Assembly: GCA_904398655.1 (NCBI GenBank)
Contig: CAJFPF010000011.1
Span: 1 to 64,000, forward strand
Source of the DNA: an uncultured Anaerotruncus sp.
GTDB taxonomy: Bacteria; Bacillota; Clostridia; Oscillospirales; Ruminococcaceae
Direction of reading: 5' to 3'
Length of the DNA: 64,000 bases
A program made the position numbers and the translations under genes. Shown here piece by piece: positions 33,433 to 42,214 of the stretch (positions within the stretch are counted from its first letter, which is position 1; every line of letters begins with the position of its first letter). The notes under the pieces were generated by a model. The model was given only the letters and a program-made list of their open reading frames with translations, had not been told where the DNA came from and did no database searches.

Positions 33433-34503
33433 ATGCTTAGAAAGTTCAAAAAATCTGCGTCTCTGATTTTGGCCGTCTCCATGGCGGTTTCCCTGGCCGC
33501 CTGTGGTGGCGGGAGCACCAGTGGCGGAAGTGAAGCGCCAGCGGCTGCCTCTGGCGACGCCAGCTCCTTCACCCCCATCACCCTGCGGATGGGAAACCAA
33601 CACAATGCGGAATCTTTTGGCAACAAGCTGGACCAAGAGCTCTGCGACCGTATTGCGGAAGAGACCGAAGGCCGCGTCACGGTGGAGCTCTACTCAGATA
33701 GTGCGCTGGGTGACTACACCAACATGTTTGACGAATTGATGGTGGGCTCTCTGGACATGGCCCATATCTCTCCTGTGGAGTCCTATGACGCCCGTGTCTC
33801 CGGCACCATGCTGCCCTACCTGGCCTTCGATTATGACACCCTGCTGAAAGCCTATTCCGAGGGCTCCTTCCTCCACACCGAGATCAGCGACGCTTTGAAC
33901 AATCTGGGTATCCACCTGGGCGGAATCTTCTGTGAGGGCTTCAATGGCATCGGCGTCATGCAGGAACTGGAAAATCCCGCCACCCCCGGCGCTGAGAAGG
34001 GATGCATCGTCCGTTCTCCCATGCTGGACGTCTACAGCTTGGAGCTCCAGGATCTGGGCTTCCGCGTCTCCTCCCTGCCCTATTCCGACACCTATACCTC
34101 CATGCAGACAGGCGTTGTGGCCGGCCTGGCGGGATGCACCTCCCAGATGAACTATCTGGCCTTCCGCGACCTAATCACCCATTTCTATGATTACCGCTAC
34201 AACCAGGAGGCCACCATGATCCTCATCAGCAACCAAACCTGGGAAAAGCTGCTGCCCGAGGACCAGGAGACCATCTCCAACATCATCTCTGAAATCTGCG
34301 CCGAGGCCGCTGTCCAGGCGGAGGAAGTCTGCAATGAGTACATGGATATGCTCACCGAAATGGACATCAGCGTGGTCACCTTCACCGATGAGGAACTGAA
34401 TGCCTTCTCTGAGAGCTCCCGCGCCAACGTCTGGCCTCAACTGGCCGCCAACTACCCCGATGGCTGGCTGGATTCCTTGCTGACGGAGCTGGAAGCTGCC
34501 TGA
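33433..34503 (+). CDS. dctP: TRAP transporter substrate-binding lipoprotein (DctP type)
   Basis: 356 residues with a lipoprotein signal ending in LAAC (Cys24) and a Ser/Gly/Ala-rich linker to about residue 45. The DctP fold follows (NQHNAESFGNKLDQELCDRI; YSDSALGDYTNMFDELMVGS; late MQTGVVAGLAG). TRAP proteins typically bind carboxylates, often sugar acids, keto acids or amino-acid derivatives. This supports an acidic substrate for the island. GAGG precedes the ATG. Confidence 0.93.
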   Translation: MLRKFKKSASLILAVSMAVSLAACGGGSTSGGSEAPAAASGDASSFTPITLRMGNQHNAESFGNKLDQELCDRIAEETEGRVTVELYSDSALGDYTNMFDELMVGSLDMAHISPVESYDARVSGTMLPYLAFDYDTLLKAYSEGSFLHTEISDALNNLGIHLGGIFCEGFNGIGVMQELENPATPGAEKGCIVRSPMLDVYSLELQDLGFRVSSLPYSDTYTSMQTGVVAGLAGCTSQMNYLAFRDLITHFYDYRYNQEATMILISNQTWEKLLPEDQETISNIISEICAEAAVQAEEVCNEYMDMLTEMDISVVTFTDEELNAFSESSRANVWPQLAANYPDGWLDSLLTELEAA

Positions 34504-34604
34504 TCCCAGATTGGAGATATCCTGAAATTGGACGGTAAAGACATACCTGGCGTCGCACTGTGCTCTCACGGCGCGGCGCCCTCAAAAAGAAAGGAAGGTA
34601 TGAG

Positions 34605-35117
34605 GTGAAACTACTGAAGAAGCTCGACGGCATGCTGGAATGGGTGCAGAACTGGATTCTGATCATCACCGGCACCGCCGTGGGTATCATGATCCTGGTC
34701 AACGCGGTATTCCGTCTGTTGCGGATCGACTGGTTCGGCTCGGAGGAGTTGACCCTGTTTGTGGCCTTCTGGCTCTATTTTATGGGTGCGGCCTGCGCGT
34801 CCCGGGAGAATACCCACATCAGTGCGGATATGCTCTCCCTGTTTTCCGACAGCCCTAAAGTTCGGGCGATTGCGGATATTGTAAAAAATGTGATCGGCGG
34901 CGCTATGAGCGCGCTATTCACCTACTGGTGTTTCAACTATGTGGTCTGGCAGGCCAATATGGGCGCAAAATCCGCTGTCTATAAGCTGCCGGTCATCATC
35001 GCCACCACCCCCATCCTCATCTGCTTTTTCCTATGGACACTCTATTTAATCCGCGACCTGGTCAATGCCATCAAGGTGCTCTCCGGGTCCGCCCCCAAGC
35101 CGGAAGGAGGAAACTGA
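34605..35117 (+). CDS. dctQ: TRAP transporter small permease (DctQ type)
   Basis: 170 residues, four hydrophobic segments (about 15-35, 48-65, 90-110 and 128-150), with RIDWFGSEELTLFVAFWLYF and ASRENTHISADM typical of DctQ. GTG 34605 is chosen because GGAAGG lies 6 bases upstream. The large permease starts 1 base after its stop. DctQ and DctM form the sodium-driven permease for the binding protein. Confidence 0.9.
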   Translation: MKLLKKLDGMLEWVQNWILIITGTAVGIMILVNAVFRLLRIDWFGSEELTLFVAFWLYFMGAACASRENTHISADMLSLFSDSPKVRAIADIVKNVIGGAMSALFTYWCFNYVVWQANMGAKSAVYKLPVIIATTPILICFFLWTLYLIRDLVNAIKVLSGSAPKPEGGN

Positions 35118-35118
35118 A

Positions 35119-36462
35119 ATGCTATTTATCCCCGCACTGTTGGCGTTGATCGTCACAATGGTCATCGGCGTTCCCGTTCCGCTGGCGTTTCTGGTCTCCT
35201 CCGTGGTGATCTGCTTTGGTAACGGCGCCGACCCCCAAATGCTTCTGATCAACGGCTATAACAAGATCAACACCATCCTGCTGCTCACCATTCCCCTATT
35301 CGTATTGGCTGGAGCCCTGATCAACCACGGCGGCCTGGGTGAGCGTCTGGTGGGCGCTGTGGAAAAGACAAAGCTTGGCAAGTCCAAAAGCGGCCTGGGC
35401 GTTGTGACCGTTGTGGCCTGCGCGGTGTTTGGAGCAGTATCCGGCTCCTCCTCTGCCACCGTGTCCTGCATCGGTTCCATCATGGCCCCCCGCCTGCGGG
35501 AGAACAATTACCCTGACGGCCTGATCGGTGCTCTGGTGGCCTCTTCCGGTGTTCTGGGTATTTTGATTCCGCCCTCCATGTTGATGATCCTGTTTGCTTG
35601 GGCCAGCAATACCTCCGTTTTGGGTTGTTTCGTGGCCACTGTAATCCCCGGCATCCTGTTGGTAATTTTGCTGAGTATCACCCAGACCTACCTGTATAAA
35701 AAAGGCACCGGCGGCGGCAATATCACTGACACGATGCTTGAGAATGCCCGCCAGCAGGAGGCCCTCAAGCAGCAGAAGGCCGCTGAAAAGGCTGCTAAGA
35801 AGCATAAAAAGGGCGATAGCGCCATCCCAGCCCTCATGATGCCCATCATCATCCTGGGGAGTATCTACACCGGCGTCCTGACCGCCACCGAAGCGGCGGC
35901 TCTCTCGGTGGTCTATGCCATCCCCATCGGCATCTTCTATTACAAACAGCTGGACTGGAAGACCTACCGTGACGCCATGATCGACGCGGGCAAGACCGCG
36001 GGTGTCATCATGTCCATGACGCTGACCGTTCAGATCCTCAGCCGCCTGTACATCACCGAGAATCTGCCGGACCTGATCCTGGGCTTCCTCACCTCCATCT
36101 CGGATAACAAGTATGTGATCCTGTTGATGATCAACCTGTTCATGGTGATCATGGGCATGCTCATGGACGACTGCTCCAACACCATCCTGTTGACCCCGAT
36201 CCTGCTGCCGGTCATGCAGGCGCTGGGCATCAGCACCCTGCATTTCGCGGCCATCCTGGGCGTAAACATCGGCATGGGCAACGTAACCCCGCCCACCGCG
36301 CCGCTGCTCTATCTCTCCGGCCGGATCACCGGTTCCCAGGTGAAAAATATGATCAAGCCCACCTTGATCCTCATCGCCTGCGCTTGGGCGCCCACCATCC
36401 TAATTACCACCTATTGGACCGGGTTTGCGGAGTTCCTGCCCCGCCTGTTGGGATATATGTAA
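35119..36462 (+). CDS. dctM: TRAP transporter large permease (DctM type)
   Basis: 447 residues with 11 or 12 hydrophobic segments. DctM features visible are MVIGVPVPLAFLVSSVVICF, FGAVSGSSSATVSCIGSIMA, IPPSMLMILFAWASN and NIGMGNVTPPTAPLLYL. A charged insert of about 40 residues near 210-245 (rich in Lys, Gln and Ala) is a cytoplasmic loop longer than usual. GGAGG precedes ATG 35119. It completes a standard P-Q-M TRAP set. Confidence 0.93.
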   Translation: MLFIPALLALIVTMVIGVPVPLAFLVSSVVICFGNGADPQMLLINGYNKINTILLLTIPLFVLAGALINHGGLGERLVGAVEKTKLGKSKSGLGVVTVVACAVFGAVSGSSSATVSCIGSIMAPRLRENNYPDGLIGALVASSGVLGILIPPSMLMILFAWASNTSVLGCFVATVIPGILLVILLSITQTYLYKKGTGGGNITDTMLENARQQEALKQQKAAEKAAKKHKKGDSAIPALMMPIIILGSIYTGVLTATEAAALSVVYAIPIGIFYYKQLDWKTYRDAMIDAGKTAGVIMSMTLTVQILSRLYITENLPDLILGFLTSISDNKYVILLMINLFMVIMGMLMDDCSNTILLTPILLPVMQALGISTLHFAAILGVNIGMGNVTPPTAPLLYLSGRITGSQVKNMIKPTLILIACAWAPTILITTYWTGFAEFLPRLLGYM

Positions 36463-36480
36463 GTATCAGGAGGTTTTGTT

Positions 36481-38073
36481 ATGCGCGAGTACAGCAGCAT
36501 TTTTAACCACGCCCTGGCACCCATTACGCCTGGCCCTTCCAGCTCGAACACCTGCGGACCGGTGCGCATCGGTTTGATCTGCCAGCAGCTTTTGGGGGAG
36601 GTCCCTGCCAAAGCGGTGGTGGAGTATTACAGCAAGGGCGCTTTCCCCACCACCCTGTACGGCATGCGCAGCGACATCGCCTTTATCAACGGCCTGCTGG
36701 GGAGGCAACAGAGCCATCCCCAGTTCAACCAGGCCTATGCGGAGGCAAAAAAAGAGGGGATGGACGTCTCCTTCGCCCAGGTGGACGACCTGACGGTGGG
36801 CGGCATGGAGACCGTCCGGATCCGTATGACCGCCCATAATGGCTTTCAACTGACCGTCATCGGGGAATCGGTAGGCGGCGGCGCCATTCGGATTCACTTT
36901 ATTGGCAGCTGTCCCATGAGCATCAGCGGCACCAGCTACGAGTTGGTGGCCGCCCTCCGGGAGCCCTCCCAGGAGAAGGCGGAGACGCTGGCCAGGGGAC
37001 TGGCGCCTCAGGTGGAACATCTGAACGACTGGGCCTGTTCTACCGGGGAGGACTCCTCCATTGTAGAGCTGAAAGCCTCTCAGGCGTTCCCCTCTGAATT
37101 TGTCCAGATGGTGGCCTCGAGGCCAGAGGTGCAGTGGGTCCGCACGGTGGATCCTGTCCATCCCATTGTGGCGGATGTTTCCCGCAAGCCCCCCTTTGAT
37201 TCCCCGGATGAAATGGTGGCCTATTGCAAGGCCCGTGGCTGTTCCACCGCCCGGGCTGCCATCGACTATGAGATGGCCATCAGCGGCTGGGATGAGCGGC
37301 AGGTCCAGGAGTATGGGGAGATGCTCCTGGGGATTATGCGGCGTTCCCGAGAGGGTGGGTTCAACCCCAACCTGGAGTTTGATGGGATCGTGACCCCCAA
37401 AGCGGCCCAACTGCGGGGCCGGGTCGGGCACGGGTCAATGCCCAGCTTGGGGGTCCTCAACGATGCCATCCCCAGCGCCTTGGGGATCATGGAGCACAGC
37501 AATGCGGCCGGGGAGATCGTCTGCGTCCCCACTGGCGGCTCCTCGGGGATTGTGCCAGGCCTGCTGCTTTCCGCCGCAGAACAGTTGAATGCCTCTCCGG
37601 ACGCCCTCTACGAGGCTATGATGGCCGCGGGGATCATCGGCGTGCTGATGATGGTGGACGGCAATGAGTTTGCCGGCGGCACCCACGGCTGCCAGGCAGA
37701 GGTGGCCTGCGGCACCGCTATGGCCGCCGCTGGATTGGTACAGCTGATGGGCGGAACCGCTCAACAGGCCTGTGATGCGGCCTCCATGGGGCTCCAGTGT
37801 TTCCTGGGCCTGATCTGTGACCCTGTGGCAGGACTGGTACAGGTCCCCTGCCTGGCCCGGAACATCGCGGGCGTGTCGGTGGCGGCCGCCTGCGCTGAGT
37901 CGGTTTGCGCCGGGTTCGAGGCGGTAATCCCGCTGGACGAAATGACTCGTATCATGGTCCGGGTAGGGACGGATATCACAAAAGAGCTGGGAATGTGTTG
38001 TAGCGGCTGCTGCATTACCCCCACAGGCCGCCGTCTAACCCAGGAGTTCAACCGGGCCCACGGTCGTGAATAG
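36481..38073 (+). CDS. Variant iron-sulfur L-serine dehydratase family protein (fused beta-alpha)
   Basis: 530 residues joining the beta domain (1-about 160) and alpha domain (about 250-530) of FeS serine dehydratases. The cluster region CDPVAGLVQVPCLARN and a later Cys-rich CCSGCCITPTGRR are present. The conserved GPSSSHT of the beta domain reads GPSSSNTCGP here, so a normally invariant His is Asn. The substrate may therefore be a different beta-hydroxy amino or sugar acid. It stands between the TRAP transporter and aconitase X, with AGGAGG upstream. SdaA activity on serine itself cannot be assumed. Confidence 0.82.
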   Translation: MREYSSIFNHALAPITPGPSSSNTCGPVRIGLICQQLLGEVPAKAVVEYYSKGAFPTTLYGMRSDIAFINGLLGRQQSHPQFNQAYAEAKKEGMDVSFAQVDDLTVGGMETVRIRMTAHNGFQLTVIGESVGGGAIRIHFIGSCPMSISGTSYELVAALREPSQEKAETLARGLAPQVEHLNDWACSTGEDSSIVELKASQAFPSEFVQMVASRPEVQWVRTVDPVHPIVADVSRKPPFDSPDEMVAYCKARGCSTARAAIDYEMAISGWDERQVQEYGEMLLGIMRRSREGGFNPNLEFDGIVTPKAAQLRGRVGHGSMPSLGVLNDAIPSALGIMEHSNAAGEIVCVPTGGSSGIVPGLLLSAAEQLNASPDALYEAMMAAGIIGVLMMVDGNEFAGGTHGCQAEVACGTAMAAAGLVQLMGGTAQQACDAASMGLQCFLGLICDPVAGLVQVPCLARNIAGVSVAAACAESVCAGFEAVIPLDEMTRIMVRVGTDITKELGMCCSGCCITPTGRRLTQEFNRAHGRE

Positions 38074-38114
38074 CCCGATTGATTCCAGATACGAGTCTGC
38101 AAGGAGGATAAGAT

Positions 38115-39401
38115 ATGGTGAAGCTGACGGAATACGAACAAAAGATGCTGGATGGCGAATTTGGACGCTATAAACAGATCGCCATGGAGCATGTGGTGGA
38201 GTTTGCCAATGTGATGGGGGCCGAGGAGTTGGTCAAGATCTCTAAAGTCCACATCTGTGGGGCGGTTGCCCCCCTGGAATATGGCCAGTCGGACGACCTG
38301 GACGAGAGCTTCCGGCGCACTTATCTGTGGACCAAAGAGCCGGTGAAATTTGAGGGATACTCCCCGGAGGTCTACATTCAGACGGACGGTGGAGCGGTGG
38401 ATCAGTACGACCCCAAACCGATGTACCTCTCAGAGGAGCTGTTTCAGAAGAACCTGGATTGGCAGCTAAAATATGCTGAAAAGGGCGTCAGCATCGTGGG
38501 GTCCTGCGCCCCCTATTTAAATGGCTGGGTGCTCACTAAGGGCGAGACGTTTATGACCACCGAATCCAGCAATGTGCTCTTCTCCAACTCGGTATATGGA
38601 GCGGCGGGCAACGCCAATGGCGTGACCGCCTGCGGCTGGGCAGCTATCACAGGCAGGGGCCCTAAATGTGGGATGCACCTGCCGGAAAACCGGTTGGCGG
38701 CCATGGAAGTCCGGGTGGAGTGTCCCTGTGAAACTCCGCGGGATTGGGATATTCTGGGCTATTCCCTGGGCCGGTTGCTCATCAATTATAACAACGCCAT
38801 CCCCGTTTTGACCGGGAACTTCCACGATGTGGATGTCATCCGGCTGAAACGGATGTTTGCAGCCATCGCCACCACCAGCGGATTGGAGATGTGCCACATT
38901 GAGGGCATCACGCCCGAGGCTCCCACTAAGGAGATCGCCCTGGGCGGGAAAAAGGATTACCCTGTGTTACGAATCACCCAGGAGGATTACGACGAGTCGG
39001 TGCGCCGCCTATGCGACCCCGGCAGCGGCCCGGTACAGTTGATCAGCGTGGGCTGCCCCCATTACTCCCTCCAGGAGATCCGGGACGCAGCTGCCTATAT
39101 CAAGGGCAAAAAGGTCCATGAGGGTGTCCGGCTGATCTTTTGGACCAGCTGTTCCATCCGGGAGGCGGCGCGGATGTCCGGATATCTGGACACGATTGAG
39201 GCTGCCGGCGCAACCATCGGCACCAACGGATGCCCACTGGTCCAAGGCTTTGCCTGTTACGAGGGTGTCACCGGCATGGCGGTGGACGCGGCCAAACAGG
39301 CCCACTACAACCGCTCCTGGCTCAAAGGCGGAAAGATGTACTATGGCACCATGGAACAGTGTGTGGATGCTGCCGTTTCCGGCGTATGGGAGGAGAAGTG
39401 A
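38115..39401 (+). CDS. Aconitase X large (catalytic) subunit
   Basis: 428 residues of the AcnX family, related to aconitase but with its own cluster motifs. Visible pieces are KMLDGEFGRYKQIAMEHVVE at the N-terminus, GSCAPYLNG, CGMHLPENRLA, VGCPHYSLQEI, WTSCSIREAA and TNGCPLVQG. Known bacterial AcnX enzymes are cis-3-hydroxy-L-proline dehydratases; the archaeal ones dehydrate mevalonate 5-phosphate. The small subunit is encoded separately 2 bases downstream, the two-gene form. AAGGAGG precedes the ATG. The exact substrate cannot be read from the sequence. Confidence 0.88.
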   Translation: MVKLTEYEQKMLDGEFGRYKQIAMEHVVEFANVMGAEELVKISKVHICGAVAPLEYGQSDDLDESFRRTYLWTKEPVKFEGYSPEVYIQTDGGAVDQYDPKPMYLSEELFQKNLDWQLKYAEKGVSIVGSCAPYLNGWVLTKGETFMTTESSNVLFSNSVYGAAGNANGVTACGWAAITGRGPKCGMHLPENRLAAMEVRVECPCETPRDWDILGYSLGRLLINYNNAIPVLTGNFHDVDVIRLKRMFAAIATTSGLEMCHIEGITPEAPTKEIALGGKKDYPVLRITQEDYDESVRRLCDPGSGPVQLISVGCPHYSLQEIRDAAAYIKGKKVHEGVRLIFWTSCSIREAARMSGYLDTIEAAGATIGTNGCPLVQGFACYEGVTGMAVDAAKQAHYNRSWLKGGKMYYGTMEQCVDAAVSGVWEEK

Positions 39402-39403
39402 CC

Positions 39404-39835
39404 ATGGGAAAGACGATTGTGTTGAAAGGTCGGCCGGCCTACCCGGGTGTGGCGGAAGGTTATGCCATGTGCTGCCCCAACAGCATCCAAGGCTGGGCTG
39501 GCGTGGAGGCGAAGACCGGTAAGATCATCGAGAAAGGCCATGTCCATGAAGGGGAGAGCTTTGATGGAAAAATCCTGGTGATCCCCACCAGCAAGGGCTC
39601 CTGCGGCTGGTCCGGCCTGTTCCAAGGCCCTCTGGATCTATCTGGGATTCGTCCTGCCGGCTGGGTGGTCAAATACGCCGACTCCAAAGTGGGTGTAGCA
39701 GCCGTCCTGGTGGGGCGCCCAATGGTGGCCGATTTTGAGGAGGACATCTTCCAGTACATCTCAGACAACGATTATGTGGTGGTAGACGGGAACGAGGGGA
39801 CCGTCACCATCACAAAACCAGACCCTGAGGACTAA
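39404..39835 (+). CDS. Aconitase X small (swivel, DUF126) subunit
   Basis: 143 residues of the DUF126 swivelling domain, which in single-gene AcnX proteins is fused to the large domain. The conserved PTSKGSCGWSGLF segment (near residue 64) includes the Ser-Gly active-site loop expected to hold the substrate carboxylate. ATG 39404 follows the large-subunit stop by 2 bases; the longer frame runs inside that gene. The two subunits should form the AcnX heterodimer. Confidence 0.88.
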   Translation: MGKTIVLKGRPAYPGVAEGYAMCCPNSIQGWAGVEAKTGKIIEKGHVHEGESFDGKILVIPTSKGSCGWSGLFQGPLDLSGIRPAGWVVKYADSKVGVAAVLVGRPMVADFEEDIFQYISDNDYVVVDGNEGTVTITKPDPED

Positions 39836-39851
39836 AAAGGAGGAAGGCTCA

Positions 39852-40235
39852 ATGGCAAAAAAACAGGCGATTTCTCTATCTGGGGCAGGTTCCGGGCTCC
39901 CCTATACCCCCGCCATCCGTTGGGGGGATACGCTCTATGTCTCCGGACAGGTAGGGGACGCTCCGGACGGATCTGTCCCCGGCGATATCCAAAGCCAGAC
40001 CGCTCTGGCGATTGAGAATGCGAAGGCCCTAATTGAGGCCGCTGGCGGCAGCTTGGACAATGTGCTCATGTGCCGCTGCTTCCTCAAAAATAAAGAGGAT
40101 TTTGCAGGCATGAACGAGGCCTATGCCCGCTATTTTGGAAAGGACTCGATCCCAGCGCCTGCCCGTTACACGGTCATTGCTCCGCCTGTGGACGAGAAAT
40201 ATCTGGTGGAAATCGCGATGATTGTAGCCCTCTGA
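39852..40235 (+). CDS. RidA (YjgF/UK114) family enamine/imine deaminase
   Basis: 127 residues, the usual RidA length. It shows YTPAIRWGDTLYVSGQVG and the C-terminal PARYTVIAPP with the Arg that binds the substrate carboxylate, then VEIAMIVAL. RidA hydrolyses reactive 2-aminoacrylate and related imines. In this operon it would remove the enamine or cyclic imine produced by the serine-dehydratase-like and AcnX enzymes. AAGGAGG lies 7 bases before the ATG. Confidence 0.92.
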   Translation: MAKKQAISLSGAGSGLPYTPAIRWGDTLYVSGQVGDAPDGSVPGDIQSQTALAIENAKALIEAAGGSLDNVLMCRCFLKNKEDFAGMNEAYARYFGKDSIPAPARYTVIAPPVDEKYLVEIAMIVAL

Positions 40236-40294
40236 GAGGGAAAAATCAGCAACCTCTGTTTTTAGGGGTTGGGCGGTGAAGGAGGCCATAGAGG

Positions 40295-41425
40295 ATGTCC
40301 GCTGTATGCAACGCTGTCTTTCTGGTATTTGCTGTGCTGGGCGCAGCGGACTATCTTATGGACAACCGGTGGGGCCTGGGTGCTCAATTTGAACGAGGCC
40401 TGGGCTGTATGGGAAAGCTCATCATCGCTATGGCAGGTTTCATGGCATTGGCCCCGGTGCTGGGGGAACTTTTGGCTCCGGTGGCCACACCTCTTTTTCA
40501 ATCTGTCGGGGCCGACCCCTCCGCGTTGGCCGGACTGCTGCTGGCCAACGACTCCGGAGGGGCCGCCCTGGCAGAGGAATTGGCGTTGGACCCAATCGCC
40601 GGTGATTTCAACGGCTATTTTGTGGCCTCCATGATGGGGGGCGCGGTGATGTGCATGATCCCCATGACCATGTTGAGCACCGACCAGGCCTCCCGTACCC
40701 CAGCCATCTATGGCTTGATTATTGGGCTATTTTCCATCCCTTTTGGCTGCCTTTTGGGGGGAGCTTTAGCGGGCTACCCCTTGGGCACGGTTTTACAAAA
40801 TCTTCTCCCAACCGCTCTGCTGTCAGCGGCTCTATTTTTGGCGTTGGTCTTTTTTGGAAGATGGGTCATCCGTCCCTTTCAGATATTTGGAAAGCTGTTA
40901 ATGGCGATGAGCTTGACCGGCCTACTGTTGTTAACCGCTTGGGAACTGTTGGATGTGGAGCTGGTACCCCATTTGACGCCATTTTCTGAGATCATTCCAG
41001 TAATTGGGAACATCGCACTGGCTCTGAGCGGCGTATTCCCTCTGATGGCGGTGGTCTCCCGCCTGCTGTGCCGTCCTCTTCAGATGGCGGCCCAGCGGCT
41101 GAAAGTGCGGGAAGGGGACGTGACCGGCCTGTTGACCTCCGCGGTGAACATCTTCCCCACATTTGATATGCTCAACAAAATGACGCCCAAGGGCGTTCTC
41201 TTAAATACAGCTTTTATGGTGGGGGCCAACTGTATGTTGGGAGACCACTTTGCGTTTACCTCCCAGATGCGCCCGGTTTTGGTGTTGCCAGTGCTTTTGG
41301 CAAAGGCAGTTTCGGGATTTTTAGCACTGGCCGTCGCAAATTATCTGGCCCCCATTTTGCTAAAAGGCACAAAAAAACAACCAAATTCTGCGTCTTCCAC
41401 CTGCCAAAGCATCAAGAAGGAGTGA
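40295..41425 (+). CDS. EutH-type (ethanolamine carrier family) membrane protein
   Basis: 376 residues, ten or more hydrophobic segments, matching EutH in length and motifs (GFMALAPVLGELLAP; LLANDSGGAALAEEL; FNGYFVASMMGGAVMCMIPM; TFDMLNKMTPKG). EutH carries ethanolamine in organisms with the eut operon. No ammonia-lyase, microcompartment shell or other eut gene is present here, so this copy probably moves a different amine or a product of the island. GAAGGAGG precedes ATG 40295, and the next gene starts 7 bases after its stop. Confidence 0.85.
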   Translation: MSAVCNAVFLVFAVLGAADYLMDNRWGLGAQFERGLGCMGKLIIAMAGFMALAPVLGELLAPVATPLFQSVGADPSALAGLLLANDSGGAALAEELALDPIAGDFNGYFVASMMGGAVMCMIPMTMLSTDQASRTPAIYGLIIGLFSIPFGCLLGGALAGYPLGTVLQNLLPTALLSAALFLALVFFGRWVIRPFQIFGKLLMAMSLTGLLLLTAWELLDVELVPHLTPFSEIIPVIGNIALALSGVFPLMAVVSRLLCRPLQMAAQRLKVREGDVTGLLTSAVNIFPTFDMLNKMTPKGVLLNTAFMVGANCMLGDHFAFTSQMRPVLVLPVLLAKAVSGFLALAVANYLAPILLKGTKKQPNSASSTCQSIKKE

Positions 41426-41432
41426 TAAAGCG

Positions 41433-42104
41433 ATGGTTTCGAAAATTATCATCATGTTGACCCATAACGATCGAACGGTTCCAAACGCTCTGGAAACATT
41501 TGCCTCCTGCAAGGATCTGCCCGTCGATTTTTGGGGGTTCAAAGATGTGGGCCTGGAACGGGAAAAGATGGCCCAACTGATTGCGGCTATGAAGGCGGCA
41601 GGGAAGACCACCTTCCTGGAGGTGGTGACCTATTCGGAAGAGGAGTGCATGGCCGGAGCGAAAACCGCTGTAGAACTGGGCTTCGATTACCTGATGGGGA
41701 CGCTCTTCTTTGACAGCGTCTATGCCTATTTGCAGGAGCACCAGGTGAAATATCTGCCCTTCTGCGGCACAGTGACCGGCAGCCCCAGCGTCCTGTCGGG
41801 AAGCTTTGAGGAGATCATCAACGATGCCAAATCCATGCTGGACAAGGGGGTCTATGGGATTGATCTGCTGGCCTTCCGCCATCAGCAGGGGGCCGAGCTG
41901 GCGGAGGCCTATTGTTCCGCCATTAAGTCCCCAGTGGTGATTGCTGGCAGCATCAACAGCAGGGAGCGAATCGATTTTATTGACCGGATCAAACCTTGGG
42001 CGTTCACCATGGGGTCGGCGCTGTTTACGGAAAATTTTGCTCCTGGAGAGGGCTTCCGCAAAAACCTTGAAGCGGTTATCGACCATATGAACAGCATCCA
42101 GTGA
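41433..42104 (+). CDS. TIM-barrel-like protein of unknown function
   Basis: 223 residues. I do not recognise the family. The alternating hydrophobic strands (IIIMLTHND, FWGFKDVGL, TTFLEVVTYS, FDYLMGTLFF, LPFCGTV, GIDLLAF, SPVVIAGSI, AFTMGSALF) suggest a TIM barrel. The last two strands look like the phosphate-binding end of HisA/TrpF or PcrB-type barrels (VVIAGSINSRERIDF, GSALF). A phosphorylated substrate would agree with the FGGY kinase encoded next. AAGGAG precedes the ATG. Aldolase, epimerase or isomerase roles are all possible. Confidence 0.6.
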   Translation: MVSKIIIMLTHNDRTVPNALETFASCKDLPVDFWGFKDVGLEREKMAQLIAAMKAAGKTTFLEVVTYSEEECMAGAKTAVELGFDYLMGTLFFDSVYAYLQEHQVKYLPFCGTVTGSPSVLSGSFEEIINDAKSMLDKGVYGIDLLAFRHQQGAELAEAYCSAIKSPVVIAGSINSRERIDFIDRIKPWAFTMGSALFTENFAPGEGFRKNLEAVIDHMNSIQ

Positions 42105-42138
42105 GGAAGAGGACAGATTGCTTTCAGGAACAGTGGCA

Positions 42139-42203
42139 TCCCTTTTGAAAAAGGGTTGCCATCCAGGCTGGGAGTCGCGGATGCTCCCAGCCTTTACTTT
42201 TTA
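42139..42203 (+). terminator. Two hairpins between the TIM-barrel and kinase genes
   Basis: A small hairpin CCCTTTT/AAAAGGG (42140-42155) is followed by GGCTGGGAG (42166-42174) pairing with CTCCCAGCC (42184-42192) and then TTTACTTTTTT. The second is a good intrinsic terminator or attenuator, just upstream of the kinase ribosome site. Confidence 0.7.
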
Positions 42204-42214
42204 CGGAGGTCAAT

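Noticed and set aside
40295-41425. Ethanolamine utilisation operon
   Set aside because: No EutBC, shell protein or other eut gene is present on either side; only the carrier family is shared.
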